64,000 bases of DNA from Pseudenterobacter timonensis (GCF_900021175.1 NZ_FCOP01000003.1:45558-109557), one strand, 5' to 3'; shown: positions 36,647 through 48,253, counted from the stretch's first letter. The notes: a model not told the origin generated them from the letters alone. Translations and numbers: made by a program.

Positions 36647-39600
36647 ATGCAGGTCAGCAGAAGGCAGTTCTTTAAGATCTGCGCTGGCGGTATGGCAGGC
36701 ACCACGGCAGCCGCGCTGGGCTTTGCCCCCGGCGTAGCGCTGGCGGAAACGCGGCAGTATAAACTGCTGCGCACCCGCGAAACCCGTAATACCTGTACGT
36801 ACTGCTCCGTCGGCTGCGGGCTATTGATGTATAGCCTCGGCGACGGCGCGAAAAACGCCAAAGCATCCATCTTCCATATCGAAGGGGACCCGGATCACCC
36901 GGTTAACCGTGGCGCGCTCTGCCCGAAAGGGGCCGGTCTGGTGGACTTTATCCACTCGGAAAGCCGCCTGAAATTCCCGGAATACCGTGCGCCAGGCTCG
37001 GATAAATGGCAGCAGATCGGCTGGGAAGAGGCGTTTGAGCGCATCGCTAAGCTGATGAAAGAAGATCGCGATGCCAACTTTATTGCGAAGAATGCCGAAG
37101 GCACCACTGTTAACCGCTGGCTCTCCACCGGTATGCTTTGCGCCTCGGCATCCAGTAACGAAACCGGCTATTTAACCCAGAAATTCACCCGCGCGCTCGG
37201 TATGCTCGCGGTCGACAACCAGGCGCGTGTCTGACACGGACCAACGGTAGCAAGTCTTGCTCCAACATTTGGTCGCGGTGCGATGACCAACCACTGGGTC
37301 GACATCAAGAACGCCAACCTTATTGTGGTGATGGGCGGTAACGCCGCTGAAGCTCACCCGGTCGGGTTCCGCTGGGCGATGGAAGCCAAAATTCACAACG
37401 GCGCGAAGCTGATTGTGATCGATCCCCGCTTTACGCGTACAGCGTCAGTGGCGGATTTCTACACCCCTATTCGTTCAGGTACTGACATCACTTTCCTGTC
37501 AGGCGTATTGCTGTACCTGATGACCAACGAAAAATACAACCGCGAGTACACCGAAGCCTATACCAACGCCAGCCTGATCGTGCGTGAGGATTACCACTTC
37601 GAAGATGGCCTCTTTAGCGGTTATGACGCCGAAAAACGCAGGTACGACAAAACCAGCTGGAACTATGAGCTGGACGAAAACGGCTTTGCGAAACGCGATA
37701 CCACGCTGCAACATCCGCGCTGTGTCTGGAACCTGCTGAAAGAGCACGTTTCCCGCTATACGCCGGAGGTTGTCGAAAATATCTGTGGGACGCCGAAGGC
37801 GGACTTCCTGAAGGTGTGCGAGCTGATCGCGGAAACCAGCGCGAAAGATAAAACCGCGTCGTTCCTCTACGCGCTCGGCTGGACACAGCACTCTATCGGC
37901 GCGCAGAACATCCGCACCATGGCGATGGTGCAGCTGCTCCTCGGCAACATGGGGATGGCTGGCGGCGGCGTTAACGCCCTGCGCGGTCACTCCAATATTC
38001 AGGGTCTGACCGATCTCGGCCTGCTCTCCCAGAGCCTGCCGGGTTACCTGACGCTGCCAAACGACAAGCAGACCGATCTGCAGAGCTATCTGACGGTCAA
38101 TACGCCGCACCCGCTGCTGGAAGGCCAGGTCAACTACTGGGGCAACTATCCGAAGTTCTTCGTCTCCCTGATGAAAGCTTTCTTCGGCGACAAAGCGACA
38201 GCGGAGAACAGCTGGGGCTTTGACTGGCTGCCGAAGTGGGACAAAGGCTACGACGTACTTCAGTACTTCGAGATGATGAACCAGGGCCAGGTAAACGGCT
38301 ATCTCTGCCAGGGCTTTAACCCGGTGGCGTCGTTCCCCAACAAGCACAAGGTGGTTGAATCGCTGTCGAAACTGAAGTTCCTGGTGACGATTGATCCGCT
38401 CAATACCGAAACCTCGACCTTCTGGCAGAACCACGGCGAATCGAACGATGTCGATCCGTCGAAGATTCAGACCGAAGTGTTCCGTCTGCCCTCCACCTGC
38501 TTCGCCGAAGAGAACGGTTCTATCGTTAACTCCGGCCGCTGGCTGCAGTGGCACTGGAAAGGGGCGGACGCCCCCGGTATCGCCATGAACGACGGCGAGA
38601 TCCTGGCCGGTATCTTCTTACGCCTGCGTAAGATGTACGCCTCCGAAGGCGGCGCGAACCCGGAACCGGTGCTCAATATGACCTGGAACTATTCGACGCC
38701 GCATAATCCGCTGCCGGAAGAGGTGGCGATGGAGAGCAACGGCAAGGCGCTGGCGGATATTGTCGATCCGAAAACCGGGGAAGTGCTGGCGAAGAAAGGC
38801 GATCAGTTAAGCAGCTTCGGCCTGCTGCGCGATGACGGCACCACCTCCAGCGGCTGCTGGATCTTCTCCGGTAGCTGGACGACAAAAGGCAACCAGATGG
38901 CCAACCGCGATAACGCCGACCCGTCGGGCCTCGGCAATACGCTCGGCTGGGCATGGGCGTGGCCGTTGAACCGTCGCATCCTCTATAACCGCGCCTCCGC
39001 CGACCCGCAGGGTAAACCGTGGGATCCGAATCGTCAGCTGCTGCAGTGGGACGGGGCCAAATGGGGCGGCGTGGATATTCCGGACTACAGCACCGCCGCG
39101 CCGGGCAGCAACGTCGGGCCGTTTATCATGCAGCCTGAAGGGATGGGTCGTCTCTTTGCGCTGGATAAGATGGCGGAAGGGCCGTTCCCGGAACACTACG
39201 AGCCGTTTGAGACGCCGCTGGGGACGAACCCGCTGCACCCGAACGTTATCTCCAACCCCGCCGCCCGTATCTTTAAAAGCGATTTCGAGGCGCTGGGTAA
39301 AAAAGATAAGTTCCCGTATGTCGGCACTACTTACCGTCTGACCGAGCACTTCCACTACTGGACCAAGCACGCGCTGCTGAACGCCATCGCGCAGCCGGAA
39401 CAGTTTGTGGAGATTGGCGAGAAGCTGGCGAACAAGCTCGGCATCGTCCAGGGCGATACCGTCAAAGTCTCCTCCAACCGTGGCTATATTAAGGCCAAGG
39501 CGGTGGTGACTAAGCGCATTCGCACGCTGAACGTCCACGGTCAGCAGGTGGATACCATCGGCATCCCGATTCACTGGGGCTATGAGGGCGTGGCGAAGAA

Positions 39601-39697
39601 AGGGTTTATCGCGAATACCCTGACGCCATTCGTCGGCGATGCGAATACGCAGACGCCGGAGTTCAAGGCCTTCCTCGTGAACGTAGAAAAGGTGTAA
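36647..39697 (+). CDS. fdoG: Formate dehydrogenase-O alpha subunit, selenocysteine-containing
   Basis: This catalytic molybdopterin subunit oxidises formate on the periplasmic side. The frame runs from 36647 to 39697 through an in-frame TGA at 37232-37234, which is codon 196 and reads NQARV-Sec-HGPT. With it translated the protein is 1016 residues, as in E. coli FdoG. A SECIS-type hairpin follows the TGA. The twin-arginine signal SRRQFFK (4-10) and the 4Fe-4S ligands Cys50, Cys53 and Cys57 (CTYCSVGCG) are visible, with the fourth cysteine in GALCPKG. It should not be annotated as two ORFs or a pseudogene. Confidence 0.97.
37232..37275 (+). promoter_or_regulatory. UGA (Sec) codon with SECIS hairpin in fdoG
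   Basis: After the TGA, the arms gaccaa and ttggtc with an inner stem ggtagca/ttgctcc form an extended hairpin with apical AGUC. This is the bacterial SECIS layout bound by SelB. It closely follows the E. coli fdoG element. Confidence 0.85.
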
Positions 39698-39709
39698 CGG
39701 AGACGACCT

Positions 39710-40612
39710 ATGGCTTATCAATCGCAAGACATCATTCGTCGTTCCGCGACTAACGGCTTCACCCCCGCGCCTCAGGCGCGGGACCACCAGCAGGAGGTGG
39801 CGAAGCTTATCGACGTCACCACCTGTATCGGCTGTAAAGCCTGCCAGGTGGCCTGTTCCGAGTGGAACGACATCCGTGATGAAGTGGGGCATAACGTCGG
39901 GGTCTATGATAACCCGGCGGATCTCACCGCCAAATCCTGGACGGTGATGCGCTTCTCGGAAGTGGAGCAGAACGACAAACTGGAGTGGCTAATCCGCAAG
40001 GATGGCTGTATGCACTGTGCCGATCCGGGCTGCTTGAAGGCCTGCCCGGCGGAAGGGGCAATCATTCAGTACGCCAACGGCATCGTCGACTTCCAGTCCG
40101 AGCAGTGCATCGGCTGCGGCTATTGCATAGCGGGCTGTCCATTCGACGTGCCACGCCTCAACCCGGAAGACAACCGCGTCTATAAATGCACGCTCTGCGT
40201 CGACCGCGTGGTCGTGGGCCAGGAGCCCGCCTGCGTCAAAACCTGTCCGACCGGCGCCATTCACTTTGGCACCAAGGATGAGATGAAAACGCTGGCCGCC
40301 GATCGCGTGGGTGAGCTGAAAACCCGCGGTTATGAGAACGCAGGCCTGTACGATCCGGCGGGCGTAGGGGGTACGCACGTGATGTATGTGCTGCACCATG
40401 CCGACAAACCGAATCTCTATCACGGCCTGCCGGAGAACCCGGAGATCAGCGAAACCGTCAAATTCTGGAAAGGGATCTGGAAACCGCTGGCCGCCGTTGG
40501 CTTTGCGGCCACCTTCGCAGCGAGCATCTTCCACTACGTGGGTGTCGGTCCGAACCGCGCGGAAGAGGAAGAGGACAACCTGCATGAAGAGAAAGACGAG
40601 GTGCGCAAATGA
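39710..40612 (+). CDS. fdoH: Formate dehydrogenase-O iron-sulfur beta subunit
   Basis: The 300-residue electron-transfer subunit carries four 4Fe-4S clusters. Cysteine clusters are seen in [45 protein letters not shown] and [22 protein letters not shown] single membrane helix lies near residues 255-275 ([21 protein letters not shown]) and anchors it to the cytochrome subunit. It starts 12 bp after fdoG and overlaps fdoI by 4 bp. Confidence 0.97.
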   Translation: MAYQSQDIIRRSATNGFTPAPQARDHQQEVAKLIDVTTCIGCKACQVACSEWNDIRDEVGHNVGVYDNPADLTAKSWTVMRFSEVEQNDKLEWLIRKDGCMHCADPGCLKACPAEGAIIQYANGIVDFQSEQCIGCGYCIAGCPFDVPRLNPEDNRVYKCTLCVDRVVVGQEPACVKTCPTGAIHFGTKDEMKTLAADRVGELKTRGYENAGLYDPAGVGGTHVMYVLHHADKPNLYHGLPENPEISETVKFWKGIWKPLAAVGFAATFAASIFHYVGVGPNRAEEEEDNLHEEKDEVRK

Positions 40613-41244
40613 GAAGACGTGACACCATCGTGCGCTACACGGCGCCGGAACGCATTAACCACTGGATCACCGCCTTCTGCTTCTTGCTGGCGGCGATAAG
40701 CGGGCTGGGCTTTTTCTTCCCGTCCTTTAACTGGCTGATGCATATTCTCGGTACGCCGCAGCTGGCGCGCATCCTCCACCCGTTTGTAGGGGTGGTGATG
40801 TTCGCCTCGTTCATCATCATGTTTTTCCGTTACTGGCACCATAACCTAATCAATCGGGATGATATCTTTTGGGCGAAGAATATTCGTAAGATCGTCGTCA
40901 ACGAGGAAGTGGGTGATACCGGGCGCTATAACTTCGGTCAGAAATGCGTTTTCTGGGCGGCGATTATCCTGCTGGTGCTGTTGCTGGCGAGCGGCGTGGT
41001 CATCTGGCGTCCGTACTTTGCGCCTGCTTTCTCAATCCCGGTGATCCGATTTGCGTTAATGCTGCATTCATTTGCCGCAGTGGCGCTAATTGTGGTTATC
41101 ATGGTGCATATTTACGCCGCCCTTTGGGTAAAAGGCACCATTACCGCGATGGTGGAAGGATGGGTTACCAAAACGTGGGCAAGAAAACATCACCCGCGCT
41201 GGTACCGTGAAGTTCGCCAGAAACAGGAAAAATCATCTGAATGA
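40609..41244 (+). CDS. fdoI: Formate dehydrogenase-O cytochrome b556 gamma subunit
   Basis: This 211-residue inner-membrane protein has four helices that ligate two b hemes (histidines in [19 protein letters not shown] and [21 protein letters not shown]). It passes electrons from FdoH to the quinone pool. The start overlaps fdoH and the stop overlaps fdhE, both by 4 bp. Confidence 0.97.
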   Translation: MRRRDTIVRYTAPERINHWITAFCFLLAAISGLGFFFPSFNWLMHILGTPQLARILHPFVGVVMFASFIIMFFRYWHHNLINRDDIFWAKNIRKIVVNEEVGDTGRYNFGQKCVFWAAIILLVLLLASGVVIWRPYFAPAFSIPVIRFALMLHSFAAVALIVVIMVHIYAALWVKGTITAMVEGWVTKTWARKHHPRWYREVRQKQEKSSE

Positions 41245-42170
41245 GTATTCGCATAATCCCGCAAGATGAGCTGGGTTCGAGCGAGAAACGCACGGCGGAA
41301 TATATTCCGCCGTTATTGTTCCCCCGGCTCAAACACCTCTATAACCGCCGCGCCGAACGTCTGCGCGAACTGGCTGAGAGCAACCCGCTGGGCGATTTCC
41401 TGCGCTTTGCCGCGCTAATCGCCCACGCGCAGGAAGTGGTGCTGTATGACCATCCGCTGGAGATGGACCTGACCGCCCGCCTGAAAGAGGCGAACGCGCA
41501 GGGCAAGCCGCCGCTGGATATCCACACGCTGCCGCGCGATAAGCACTGGCACAAGCTGCTGCATTCGCTGATTGCTGAGCTAAAGCCAGAGATGAGCGGT
41601 CCGGCGCTGGCGGTGATCGAGAATCTGGAAAAAGCCTCTGACCAGGAGCTGGAGGAGATGGCGAGCGCGCTGTTTGCCTCTGACTTTGCCTCCGTCAGCA
41701 GCGACAAAGCCCCGTTCATCTGGGCCGCCCTGTCACTCTACTGGGCGCAGATGGCGAGCCTGATCCCGGGTAAAGCGCGCGCCGAATATGGTGAAGCGCG
41801 CCAGTTCTGCCCGGTCTGCGGCTCGATGCCGGTCTCCAGTATGGTGCAGATTGGCACCACCCAGGGGCTGCGCTACCTGCACTGCAACCTGTGCGAAACC
41901 GAGTGGCACGTGGTGCGTGTGAAGTGCAGCAACTGCGAGCAAACCCGCGATCTCAACTACTGGTCGCTGGAAAACGAAGCCGCGGCGGTGAAAGCCGAAA
42001 GCTGCGGCGACTGCGGCACCTACCTGAAGATCCTCTATCAGGAAAAGGACCCGAAAGTCGAAGCGGTCGCAGACGATCTCGCCACGCTGGTGCTGGACGC
42101 ACGCATGGAGCAGGAGGGCTTTGCCCGCAGCTCTATCAACCCGTTCCTGTTCCCGGGTGAAGGGGAGTAA
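41241..42170 (+). CDS. fdhE: Formate dehydrogenase accessory protein FdhE
   Basis: This 309-residue cytosolic protein is needed for assembly of respiratory formate dehydrogenases and binds the catalytic subunit before Tat export. The C-terminal rubredoxin-like part has four CxxC motifs ([28 protein letters not shown]) for iron. It is the last gene of the fdo operon and is followed by a REP. Confidence 0.96.
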   Translation: MSIRIIPQDELGSSEKRTAEYIPPLLFPRLKHLYNRRAERLRELAESNPLGDFLRFAALIAHAQEVVLYDHPLEMDLTARLKEANAQGKPPLDIHTLPRDKHWHKLLHSLIAELKPEMSGPALAVIENLEKASDQELEEMASALFASDFASVSSDKAPFIWAALSLYWAQMASLIPGKARAEYGEARQFCPVCGSMPVSSMVQIGTTQGLRYLHCNLCETEWHVVRVKCSNCEQTRDLNYWSLENEAAAVKAESCGDCGTYLKILYQEKDPKVEAVADDLATLVLDARMEQEGFARSSINPFLFPGEGE

Positions 42171-42183
42171 ATTCCTGTGACAG

Positions 42184-42214
42184 TGCCGGGCGGCGCAAGC
42201 TTGCCCGGCCTACA
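42184..42214. repeat. REP element between fdhE and vapC
   Basis: This single REP unit, tgccgggcggcg...gcccggcctac, lies between convergent genes. The vapC stop codon (TAG, 42210-42212 read on the minus strand) lies inside it. Confidence 0.75.
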
Positions 42215-42581
42215 GCTGATAGGGTGAAATGACCCCATCAATTCCCGCAAAGTCTTTTGTATTGCGTGAGAACAGCGAACAATTTCTGCTCCGGGCAGTT
42301 GCCAGAATAATGGCATCCGGCAATTTCATTCCGTGTGCCTCGCGGAGCAATACGCTTCGTTCAGCAATATCGCGCGACACATCAATAATCTCAAAAGCGC
42401 CCAACACTGCCGCCGTTTTCGCTTCATGACCATATTTACGCGCGCCCACCATCACTTCCATCCAGGTAATTAAGCTAATGGCGCGATGCGATGCTGCGTT
42501 TTCAATCGCACTGGCAGCCTCAAGGCGGTTATTGAAAAGATCGATAAGGATATTGGTGTCGAACACTGCCATGTGTTCCAT
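42210..42581 (-). CDS. vapC: VapC-type PIN-domain toxin
   Basis: The 123-residue PIN-domain protein is probably a ribonuclease toxin. The acidic active-site residues are visible in VFDTNILIDLF, the Glu in ITWMEVMVG, and LPDAIILATA, with a further acidic segment in NTKDFAGIDGV. The ATG at 42581 has GAGGAG eight bases upstream. Another ATG three codons later is less likely. It starts two bases after the antitoxin stop, the usual coupled arrangement. Confidence 0.87.
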   Translation of the reverse strand: MEHMAVFDTNILIDLFNNRLEAASAIENAASHRAISLITWMEVMVGARKYGHEAKTAAVLGAFEIIDVSRDIAERSVLLREAHGMKLPDAIILATARSRNCSLFSRNTKDFAGIDGVISPYQL

Positions 42582-42583
42582 GA

Positions 42584-42826
42584 TTACCACTCCTCACGCA
42601 GCTTACGCTCATACTCCAGCCCATCTTCCTGCTGGTTTCCCCACAGACCAAGCGCATCACGGATAACCGAAGAACTCTGCTGATCGAGATATTGTTCTAT
42701 TGCTTCCCGAAGCAATTCGGCACGCGGCTGGTTCCGCAACTGTTTAAGGTTATCCAGCCGTTGAATGACGTCATCAGATAAATCGATCAGTATTCTGCCC
42801 ATATCAAGATTCGCCAAAAGAGACAT
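42584..42826 (-). CDS. vapB: VapB-type antitoxin, ribbon-helix-helix
   Basis: The 80-residue protein has an N-terminal CopG/Arc-like domain (GRILIDLSDDVIQRLDNLKQLRNQPRAELLREAIEQYL) and an acidic, flexible C-terminus (QQEDGLEYERKLREEW) that should wrap the PIN toxin. It probably represses its own promoter. AAGGTG precedes the ATG at 42826. The pair is inserted between fdhE and yiiD, which are neighbours in E. coli order. Confidence 0.85.
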   Translation of the reverse strand: MSLLANLDMGRILIDLSDDVIQRLDNLKQLRNQPRAELLREAIEQYLDQQSSSVIRDALGLWGNQQEDGLEYERKLREEW

Positions 42827-42941
42827 ATATCACCTTAGTATATCATCGACGGTTGATTTTTAGGCAACATACTCTTTAACAGTTTCGCGGGAAAGCAAAT
42901 TCTCAAGGTAAAAGTACCTTTTGCGAGCCGCTTCCAGAATA

Positions 42942-43931
42942 TTATTCCTCCTCGTTCCCGCCCTCTTCATACGCGCCGTAGGGCTTCGCGGGCAGAACGA
43001 TATAGATCCCTTCAAAGACCGCGCCGGGCGCGTCGTCGCCAAAGAGCTCCACCTGCATTTGCACGCGCGCCTTACGGCCGCGGGCAAGACGGTCAAGGTC
43101 GCCGCTGAGCGAGCCGAGATCGGCCACCGCGCTCGGTTTGCCGCTGATGGGGTTGCTATAACGGATATGGGCATCGGCCAGAATAATGGTGCCGCCGAGG
43201 TGGCGCTCGCGCAGCATCAGCCAGATCAGCCCCCAGCCGGTGAGCGTCGCCAGGGAAAAGAGGCTGCCGGCAAAGAGGGTGTGGTGCGGGTTCTGATTGC
43301 CCGCCTCCGGCATGGTGGTGATAAATTTCTGCCCGGTATATTGCTGGATACGCACGCCCATCTTTTCACTGAGGGGAATATGCTGATACCAGGCCTGCTG
43401 GAGCTGACCACACCAGTCGGCGCGGTGGAGAATGTCATCCAGGGTGGCGATAGGCTTGATCATCAGAAAGTGGCGAATCGGCGTGGTTTGCGGAGCGGTA
43501 ATCTCCCCCTGATTCACAAAACCGAGTTTGGCGAAAAACTCCACCGCATCTTCGCGGGCGCTACAGGTGACGCGCTTGACCCCTTCCTGACGGGCGACCG
43601 ACTCCAGGGTCATCGCCATCAGCGTGCCCAGCCCTTTATCCTGCACCTCCGGATGCACGGCCATAAAGCGGATGGAGGCCTCGTTGTCAGCGTTAATATA
43701 TAACCGCCCCACCGCCACCAGGTTGCCCTCTTCGTCCATCACCATCTGGTGATGCGCCATGGCATCCCAGGCGTCGCGTTCAGAGCCCTTCGGCTGATGC
43801 AGCGGCTTACGTAACATCTCCCAGCGGAACTGGTAATACAGAGCTAACTCTTCTTCAGTTTGCGGTACTCGAAGGTGATACATGGCAGTGTTCTCTCTTG
43901 TTGTCCGCGGCCATACCGGAAGGCCACTCAT
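42942..43931 (-). CDS. yiiD: Bifunctional GNAT/thioesterase-fold protein YiiD (FabY)
   Basis: The 329-residue protein has an N-terminal GNAT acetyltransferase domain ([30 protein letters not shown]) and a C-terminal hotdog thioesterase-like domain ([24 protein letters not shown]). E. coli YiiD has been linked to the start of fatty-acid synthesis as a malonyl-ACP decarboxylase. The start at 43931 (MSGLPVWPR) gives the E. coli length and overlaps the dtd stop by 4 bp. A later start at MYHLRVPQ (43883) is possible. It is last in the yihX-yihY-dtd-yiiD operon. Confidence 0.93.
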   Translation of the reverse strand: MSGLPVWPRTTRENTAMYHLRVPQTEEELALYYQFRWEMLRKPLHQPKGSERDAWDAMAHHQMVMDEEGNLVAVGRLYINADNEASIRFMAVHPEVQDKGLGTLMAMTLESVARQEGVKRVTCSAREDAVEFFAKLGFVNQGEITAPQTTPIRHFLMIKPIATLDDILHRADWCGQLQQAWYQHIPLSEKMGVRIQQYTGQKFITTMPEAGNQNPHHTLFAGSLFSLATLTGWGLIWLMLRERHLGGTIILADAHIRYSNPISGKPSAVADLGSLSGDLDRLARGRKARVQMQVELFGDDAPGAVFEGIYIVLPAKPYGAYEEGGNEEE

Positions 43932-44365
43932 ACCTGAAGCCAGAAGGTGACAGGCCCGTCGTTCACCAGCGAAACCTGCATATCCGCCGCGAATCGTCCG
44001 GTTTGCGTGTTGATTGCCTGCTGACGGCAACGCTCGACAAAGTATTCATACAGCGCTTCGGCGCGATCCGGCGTGGCCCCTTTAGAAAAAGAGGGACGCA
44101 TGCCGCGTTCTGTATCTGCCGCCAGCGTAAATTGCGACACCACCAGCACGCTGCCGCCCGCCTGCTGAACGTTAAGATTCATCTTGCCATCGGCGTCGCT
44201 GAAAATACGGTAACCCAGCACGCGCTCGCACAGGCGGTTGGCCTTCTGTTCATCGTCCTCTTTTTCGACACCTAACAACACCAAAAGTCCTGGGCCGATT
44301 TCACCCGTCACCTCTCCCTCCACGGTGACGCTGGCACGGGTTACGCGCTGAATTAATGCAATCAT
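43928..44365 (-). CDS. dtd: D-aminoacyl-tRNA deacylase
   Basis: This 145-residue proofreading enzyme removes D-amino acids and glycine from mischarged tRNAs. The two family motifs are present: SQFTLAAD (the SQFTL active-site segment) and the Gly-cisPro motif in [11 protein letters not shown] at the C-terminus. It overlaps both neighbours by 4 bp. Confidence 0.97.
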   Translation of the reverse strand: MIALIQRVTRASVTVEGEVTGEIGPGLLVLLGVEKEDDEQKANRLCERVLGYRIFSDADGKMNLNVQQAGGSVLVVSQFTLAADTERGMRPSFSKGATPDRAEALYEYFVERCRQQAINTQTGRFAADMQVSLVNDGPVTFWLQV

Positions 44366-45243
44366 AGTTTGTCTGCTTCTTGTCTTTTTTCAGCTTCTGC
44401 TGCTTGTTTGAGTTCGCGGTAGACCCCGAGAGTGACAGTTATTTCCGCGCCAAGCAAGACGATGCACCAGGTCCAGTAGACCCAGACAAACAAAATCGGC
44501 ACGACCGCCAGTACGCCGTAGATCAGCTGATAGGAAGGGAACATGGTGATGTAAAGCGCAAACCCTTTTTTGCCCAACTCAAAGAGCATGGCCGCTACCA
44601 ACGCCCCCACCACGGCATCCCGGTTGGGTACCCGCGTGGTGGGCACGACGCTATAGAGTAGCCAGAAGGTAAGCCAGGAGAGGATCAGCGGGAAGAGGCG
44701 CAGCACGTTGTCGATAACGGTATTAAGCTCGCTGGCCCAGCGCAGAGAGAGCAGATAGGAGCTGATCGCCAGGCTTGCCCCCGCGAGCAGCGGCCCGAGC
44801 GTCAGAATCATCCAGTAGACCGCGAAGGAGTAGACTTTTGGCCGCGTTTTTTTGCTGCGCCAGATGGTGTTGAGGGCACTGTCGATGGCATACATCAGCA
44901 GCAGTGCGGTGACAATCAGGCCACACGCCCCCACCGCCGTCATTTTGCTGGAGTTCGCAACAAACTGCTCAATGTAGCGCTGAATGATATCGCCCGTGGC
45001 GGGCATAAAGTTAGCAAAAACAAAGTGGCGAAGCTGGAGGCTGACTTCAGAAAACATCGGGAACGCGGCGAACAGGGCAAAGATCACCGCTACCAGCGGC
45101 ACCAGCGAGAGCAACGACACGTAAGCGAGATTTCCCGCCAGCGTGGTCATGTTGTCTTCGTCAATGCGATGCCAGAGTAGCTTCAGCCACGCCCGTAGCG
45201 GACGAGTATGGTGCGTGGCTTTTTGATGAACGGTTTTTAGCAT
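44362..45243 (-). CDS. yihY: YihY/BrkB-family inner-membrane protein
   Basis: This 293-residue protein of the UPF0761 (YihY) family has about six membrane helices; its exact role is not known. Family segments are [33 protein letters not shown] and [31 protein letters not shown]. The old ribonuclease BN name for it is no longer accepted. It overlaps yihX by 7 bp and dtd by 4 bp. Confidence 0.94.
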   Translation of the reverse strand: MLKTVHQKATHHTRPLRAWLKLLWHRIDEDNMTTLAGNLAYVSLLSLVPLVAVIFALFAAFPMFSEVSLQLRHFVFANFMPATGDIIQRYIEQFVANSSKMTAVGACGLIVTALLLMYAIDSALNTIWRSKKTRPKVYSFAVYWMILTLGPLLAGASLAISSYLLSLRWASELNTVIDNVLRLFPLILSWLTFWLLYSVVPTTRVPNRDAVVGALVAAMLFELGKKGFALYITMFPSYQLIYGVLAVVPILFVWVYWTWCIVLLGAEITVTLGVYRELKQAAEAEKRQEADKL

Positions 45244-45836
45244 AGCTGCTTCGCAAAGTAGTTCGGTATCGTCTCTTTTCCGGTCACCAGAATTGAGGTG
45301 ATACCCACCTGGTTAGCCCCTTCTATATTATCGGCGTTGTCGTCAAAAAAGACCGCATCGGCGGCGCTGAAACCCTCTTCCTGTAATACGGCCTGGTAGA
45401 TACGCGCTTCCGGCTTACGCATCCCCATCTCCTGAGAGAGATAAATTTTATCCGCGGCGGCTTTGATTTCCGGATATTCGTCCGGCCAGAAGGTGGTGTG
45501 CAGACGGTTGGTATTGGAGAGCACCACCACGCGATGCCCCTGCTCGCGCAGTTTATGCATAATCGCGATGACCTCCGGGCGAAGCGCCACAAATACCGCC
45601 TGCCAGCCGTGGGAAAACTGCTCGTAGCTCAGAGGGAGATCCATTTCATGGCAGAGCTTCTCGGCAAAGCATTCATCGTCGATCTCACCCCGCTCATGCT
45701 GATGAAACGCCTCGCCCATGGTGAATTTCTGCCTGAGCGTCGCCAGCGGAACACGGCTGAAATTGCTCCATGCGCCTAACACCCGATTAAAATCGATATC
45801 GACGATTACGTTTCCTAAGTCAAAGATATAAAGCAT
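45237..45836 (-). CDS. yihX: HAD-family alpha-D-glucose-1-phosphate phosphatase YihX
   Basis: This 199-residue haloacid dehalogenase-type phosphatase is active in E. coli on alpha-D-glucose 1-phosphate. HAD motif I is at the N-terminus ([11 protein letters not shown]), motif II is [10 protein letters not shown] and motif IV is [14 protein letters not shown]. It is the first gene of the yihX-yihY-dtd-yiiD unit. Confidence 0.95.
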   Translation of the reverse strand: MLYIFDLGNVIVDIDFNRVLGAWSNFSRVPLATLRQKFTMGEAFHQHERGEIDDECFAEKLCHEMDLPLSYEQFSHGWQAVFVALRPEVIAIMHKLREQGHRVVVLSNTNRLHTTFWPDEYPEIKAAADKIYLSQEMGMRKPEARIYQAVLQEEGFSAADAVFFDDNADNIEGANQVGITSILVTGKETIPNYFAKQLC

Positions 45837-45975
45837 GTTTATCTCCTTCTGCGCCGTGGAGAAATAACTGTAGCGGGAAAGCCAGGCTTTGGCTATGCGC
45901 CGGTTCGCACTTAAAAAAGGCGGGTCAAGACGACGGGTGAACGGCCAAAACAGGCGCGAGAGGAATAATTTGGCG

Positions 45976-46005
45976 AAAAAAAGCCGCTGAAATCAGCGGC
46001 TTTTT
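45976..46005 (-). terminator. Terminator after typA (bidirectional)
   Basis: The 9-bp stem agccgctga/tcagcggct has a T-tract on the minus strand (A-run 45976-45982) and a second one on the plus strand (46001-46005). It lies 50 bp after the typA stop. Confidence 0.85.
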
Positions 46006-46053
46006 ATTTGCACCGGTAGCGCGGACGCTTTCCAGGCTTACGGATGGAACGAA

Positions 46054-47877
46054 TTACTCTTCTTTCGCACCGCGGTTTGCGCGTTTACGATCGTTCTCGG
46101 TCAGGTGACGCTTACGGATACGGATAGAGAGCGGAGTCACTTCTACCAGTTCGTCGTCATCGATAAACTCCAGAGCCTGCTCCAGGGTCATCTTGATCGG
46201 CGGAACCAGAACCGTCGCTTCGTCCGTACCGGACGCACGCATGTTGGTCAGTTTCTTACCGGTCAGGCAGTTAACGGTCAGGTCGTTAGAACGGCTGTGA
46301 ATACCGATGATCTGGCCTTCATAGACTTCCGCGCCGTGACCGAGGAACAGCTTACCGCGATCCTGCAGGCCGAACAGGGCGAACGCAACCGCTTTACCCT
46401 GACCGTTGGAGATCAGCACGCCGTTGTTACGCTGGCCCACTTCGCCCGGACGAATGTCGTCGTAGTGGCTGAAGGTGGAGTAGAGCAGACCGGTACCGGA
46501 GGTCATGGTCATGAACTCGGAACGGAAGCCGATCAGGCCACGGCTTGGGATCACGTAGTCGAGACGTACGCGGCCTTTGCCGTCCGGATTCATGTTTTTC
46601 AGGTCGCCTTTACGCTCACCCAGTGCCTGCATGACAGAACCCTGGTGCTGCTCTTCAACGTCCAGCGTCACGTTCTCGAACGGCTCTTGTTTACGGCCAT
46701 CGATTTCACGGAAGATAACTTTCGGACGGGATACCGCCAGCTCGAAACCTTCACGACGCATGTTTTCGATAAGAACAGACAGGTGCAGTTCGCCACGGCC
46801 AGATACGCGGAACGCATCGGCGTCTTCAGTCTCTTCCACGCGCAGCGCCACGTTGTGCACCAGCTCTTTGTTCAGACGGTCAAGGATCTGACGTGAAGTC
46901 ACGAACTTACCTTCTTTACCACAGAACGGCGAGGTGTTGACGTTGAAGAACATGGAGACGGTCGGCTCATCAACAGACAGAGCAGGCAGCGCTTCAACCG
47001 CCTGCGGATCGCAGATGGTGTCGGAGATGTTCAGCTCGCCCAGACCGGTGATAGCGATGATGTCGCCCGCTTCAGCGAGATCGGCATCAATACGCTCCAG
47101 ACCCAGGTGGCCCAGCACTTTACCCACTTTACCGTTGCGGGTTTTGCCTTCGCTATCGATGATAGTGACCTGCTGGTTCGGCTTCACTTTGCCGCGTTTG
47201 ATACGGCCGATGCCGATAACGCCAACATAGTTGTTGTAGTCCAGCTGAGAAATCTGCATCTGGAACGGACCGTCCAGATCTACGTCCGGCGCCGGCACGT
47301 GGTCGACAATCGCCTGATACAGCGGGGTCATATCTTCCGCCATATCTTCATGATCCAGACCCGCGATACCGTTCAGCGCAGAGGCGTAAACGATCGGGAA
47401 GTCCAGCTGTTCGTCGGTGGCGTCGAGGTTAACGAACAGGTCGAATACCTGATCGACAACCCAGTCAGGACGCGCGCCAGGACGGTCAACCTTGTTGATA
47501 ACCACGATAGGCTTCAGGCCATGGGCAAATGCTTTTTTGGTCACGAAGCGCGTCTGCGGCATCGGGCCGTCAAACGCATCAACCACCAGCAGCACGGAAT
47601 CCACCATGGACATCACGCGCTCAACTTCACCACCGAAGTCGGCGTGCCCCGGGGTATCAACGATGTTGATACGATAATCATTCCATTTGATCGCGGTGTT
47701 TTTTGCGAGGATGGTAATCCCACGCTCTTTCTCCAAATCGTTGGAGTCCATCACACGCTCTTGTGTTTCAGCACGCTCGTCGAACGTACCGGATTGCTGC
47801 AGCAGCTTGTCAACCAGGGTCGTTTTACCATGGTCAACGTGCGCAATGATGGCGATGTTACGCAATTTTTCGATCAC
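46054..47877 (-). CDS. typA: Ribosome-associated GTPase TypA/BipA
   Basis: This translational GTPase of 607 residues helps 50S subunit assembly, especially in the cold. The G1 motif [10 protein letters not shown] is at 12-21, followed by [12 protein letters not shown] (G3) and [14 protein letters not shown] (G4). The EF-G-like domains and the BipA-specific C-terminal domain ([26 protein letters not shown]) follow. It is divergent from glnA. Confidence 0.98.
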   Translation of the reverse strand: MIEKLRNIAIIAHVDHGKTTLVDKLLQQSGTFDERAETQERVMDSNDLEKERGITILAKNTAIKWNDYRINIVDTPGHADFGGEVERVMSMVDSVLLVVDAFDGPMPQTRFVTKKAFAHGLKPIVVINKVDRPGARPDWVVDQVFDLFVNLDATDEQLDFPIVYASALNGIAGLDHEDMAEDMTPLYQAIVDHVPAPDVDLDGPFQMQISQLDYNNYVGVIGIGRIKRGKVKPNQQVTIIDSEGKTRNGKVGKVLGHLGLERIDADLAEAGDIIAITGLGELNISDTICDPQAVEALPALSVDEPTVSMFFNVNTSPFCGKEGKFVTSRQILDRLNKELVHNVALRVEETEDADAFRVSGRGELHLSVLIENMRREGFELAVSRPKVIFREIDGRKQEPFENVTLDVEEQHQGSVMQALGERKGDLKNMNPDGKGRVRLDYVIPSRGLIGFRSEFMTMTSGTGLLYSTFSHYDDIRPGEVGQRNNGVLISNGQGKAVAFALFGLQDRGKLFLGHGAEVYEGQIIGIHSRSNDLTVNCLTGKKLTNMRASGTDEATVLVPPIKMTLEQALEFIDDDELVEVTPLSIRIRKRHLTENDRKRANRGAKEE

Positions 47878-47980
47878 AACTTTGCCTCAGGCATTAGAAA
47901 TAGCGCGTTATTGTACACGTATTAATCGAAGGACTAAACAGGATCACAAACATCCTCCGCAAACAAGTATTGCAGAGTTG

Positions 47981-48002
47981 CACTGTGATCGCTTTCACGC
48001 AG
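47981..48002 (+). promoter_or_regulatory. CRP site of glnAp1
   Basis: TGTGA-tcgctt-TCACG (47984-47999) matches nine of ten core positions of the CRP site. It lies where E. coli has the CRP-dependent sigma70 promoter glnAp1. Confidence 0.75.
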
Positions 48003-48028
48003 CGTAAAAAGGGCACTTTAACGAAAAT

Positions 48029-48119
48029 TGCACCAATATGGTGCTCAACGCTCATGTTGAGGCACTATATTGGTGCAACATAACCATCGTGGTGCAGCAC
48101 TTTTGCACTATGGCGTGCA
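48029..48119 (+). promoter_or_regulatory. NtrC enhancer sites of glnA
   Basis: Two strong NtrC palindromes are TGCACCAATATGGTGCT (48029-48045) and GCACTATATTGGTGCA (48062-48077). A third, weaker one is TGCACTATGGCGTGCA (48104-48119). They lie 75 to 120 bp upstream of the sigma54 promoter, as in E. coli. Confidence 0.85.
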
Positions 48120-48149
48120 TGATAACGCCTTTTTGGGGTGTTTTAAAAG

Positions 48150-48166
48150 TTGGCACAGATTTCGCT
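48150..48166 (+). promoter_or_regulatory. Sigma54 promoter glnAp2
   Basis: TTGGCAC-agatt-TCGCT matches the -24/-12 consensus TGGCAC-N5-TTGCA with correct spacing. It lies about 87 bp before the glnA start. Confidence 0.88.
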
Positions 48167-48253
48167 TTATAAAAATTATGGCACGACCGCCAGCAATACG
48201 CTGATTAGATGACCTCGTTACCACGACGACAATGACCATTCTGGAGAGTAAGT

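Noticed and set aside
37235..37282. Frameshift or pseudogene in fdoG
   Set aside because: The only interruption is the in-frame TGA at codon 196, which is the selenocysteine codon and is followed by a SECIS hairpin.
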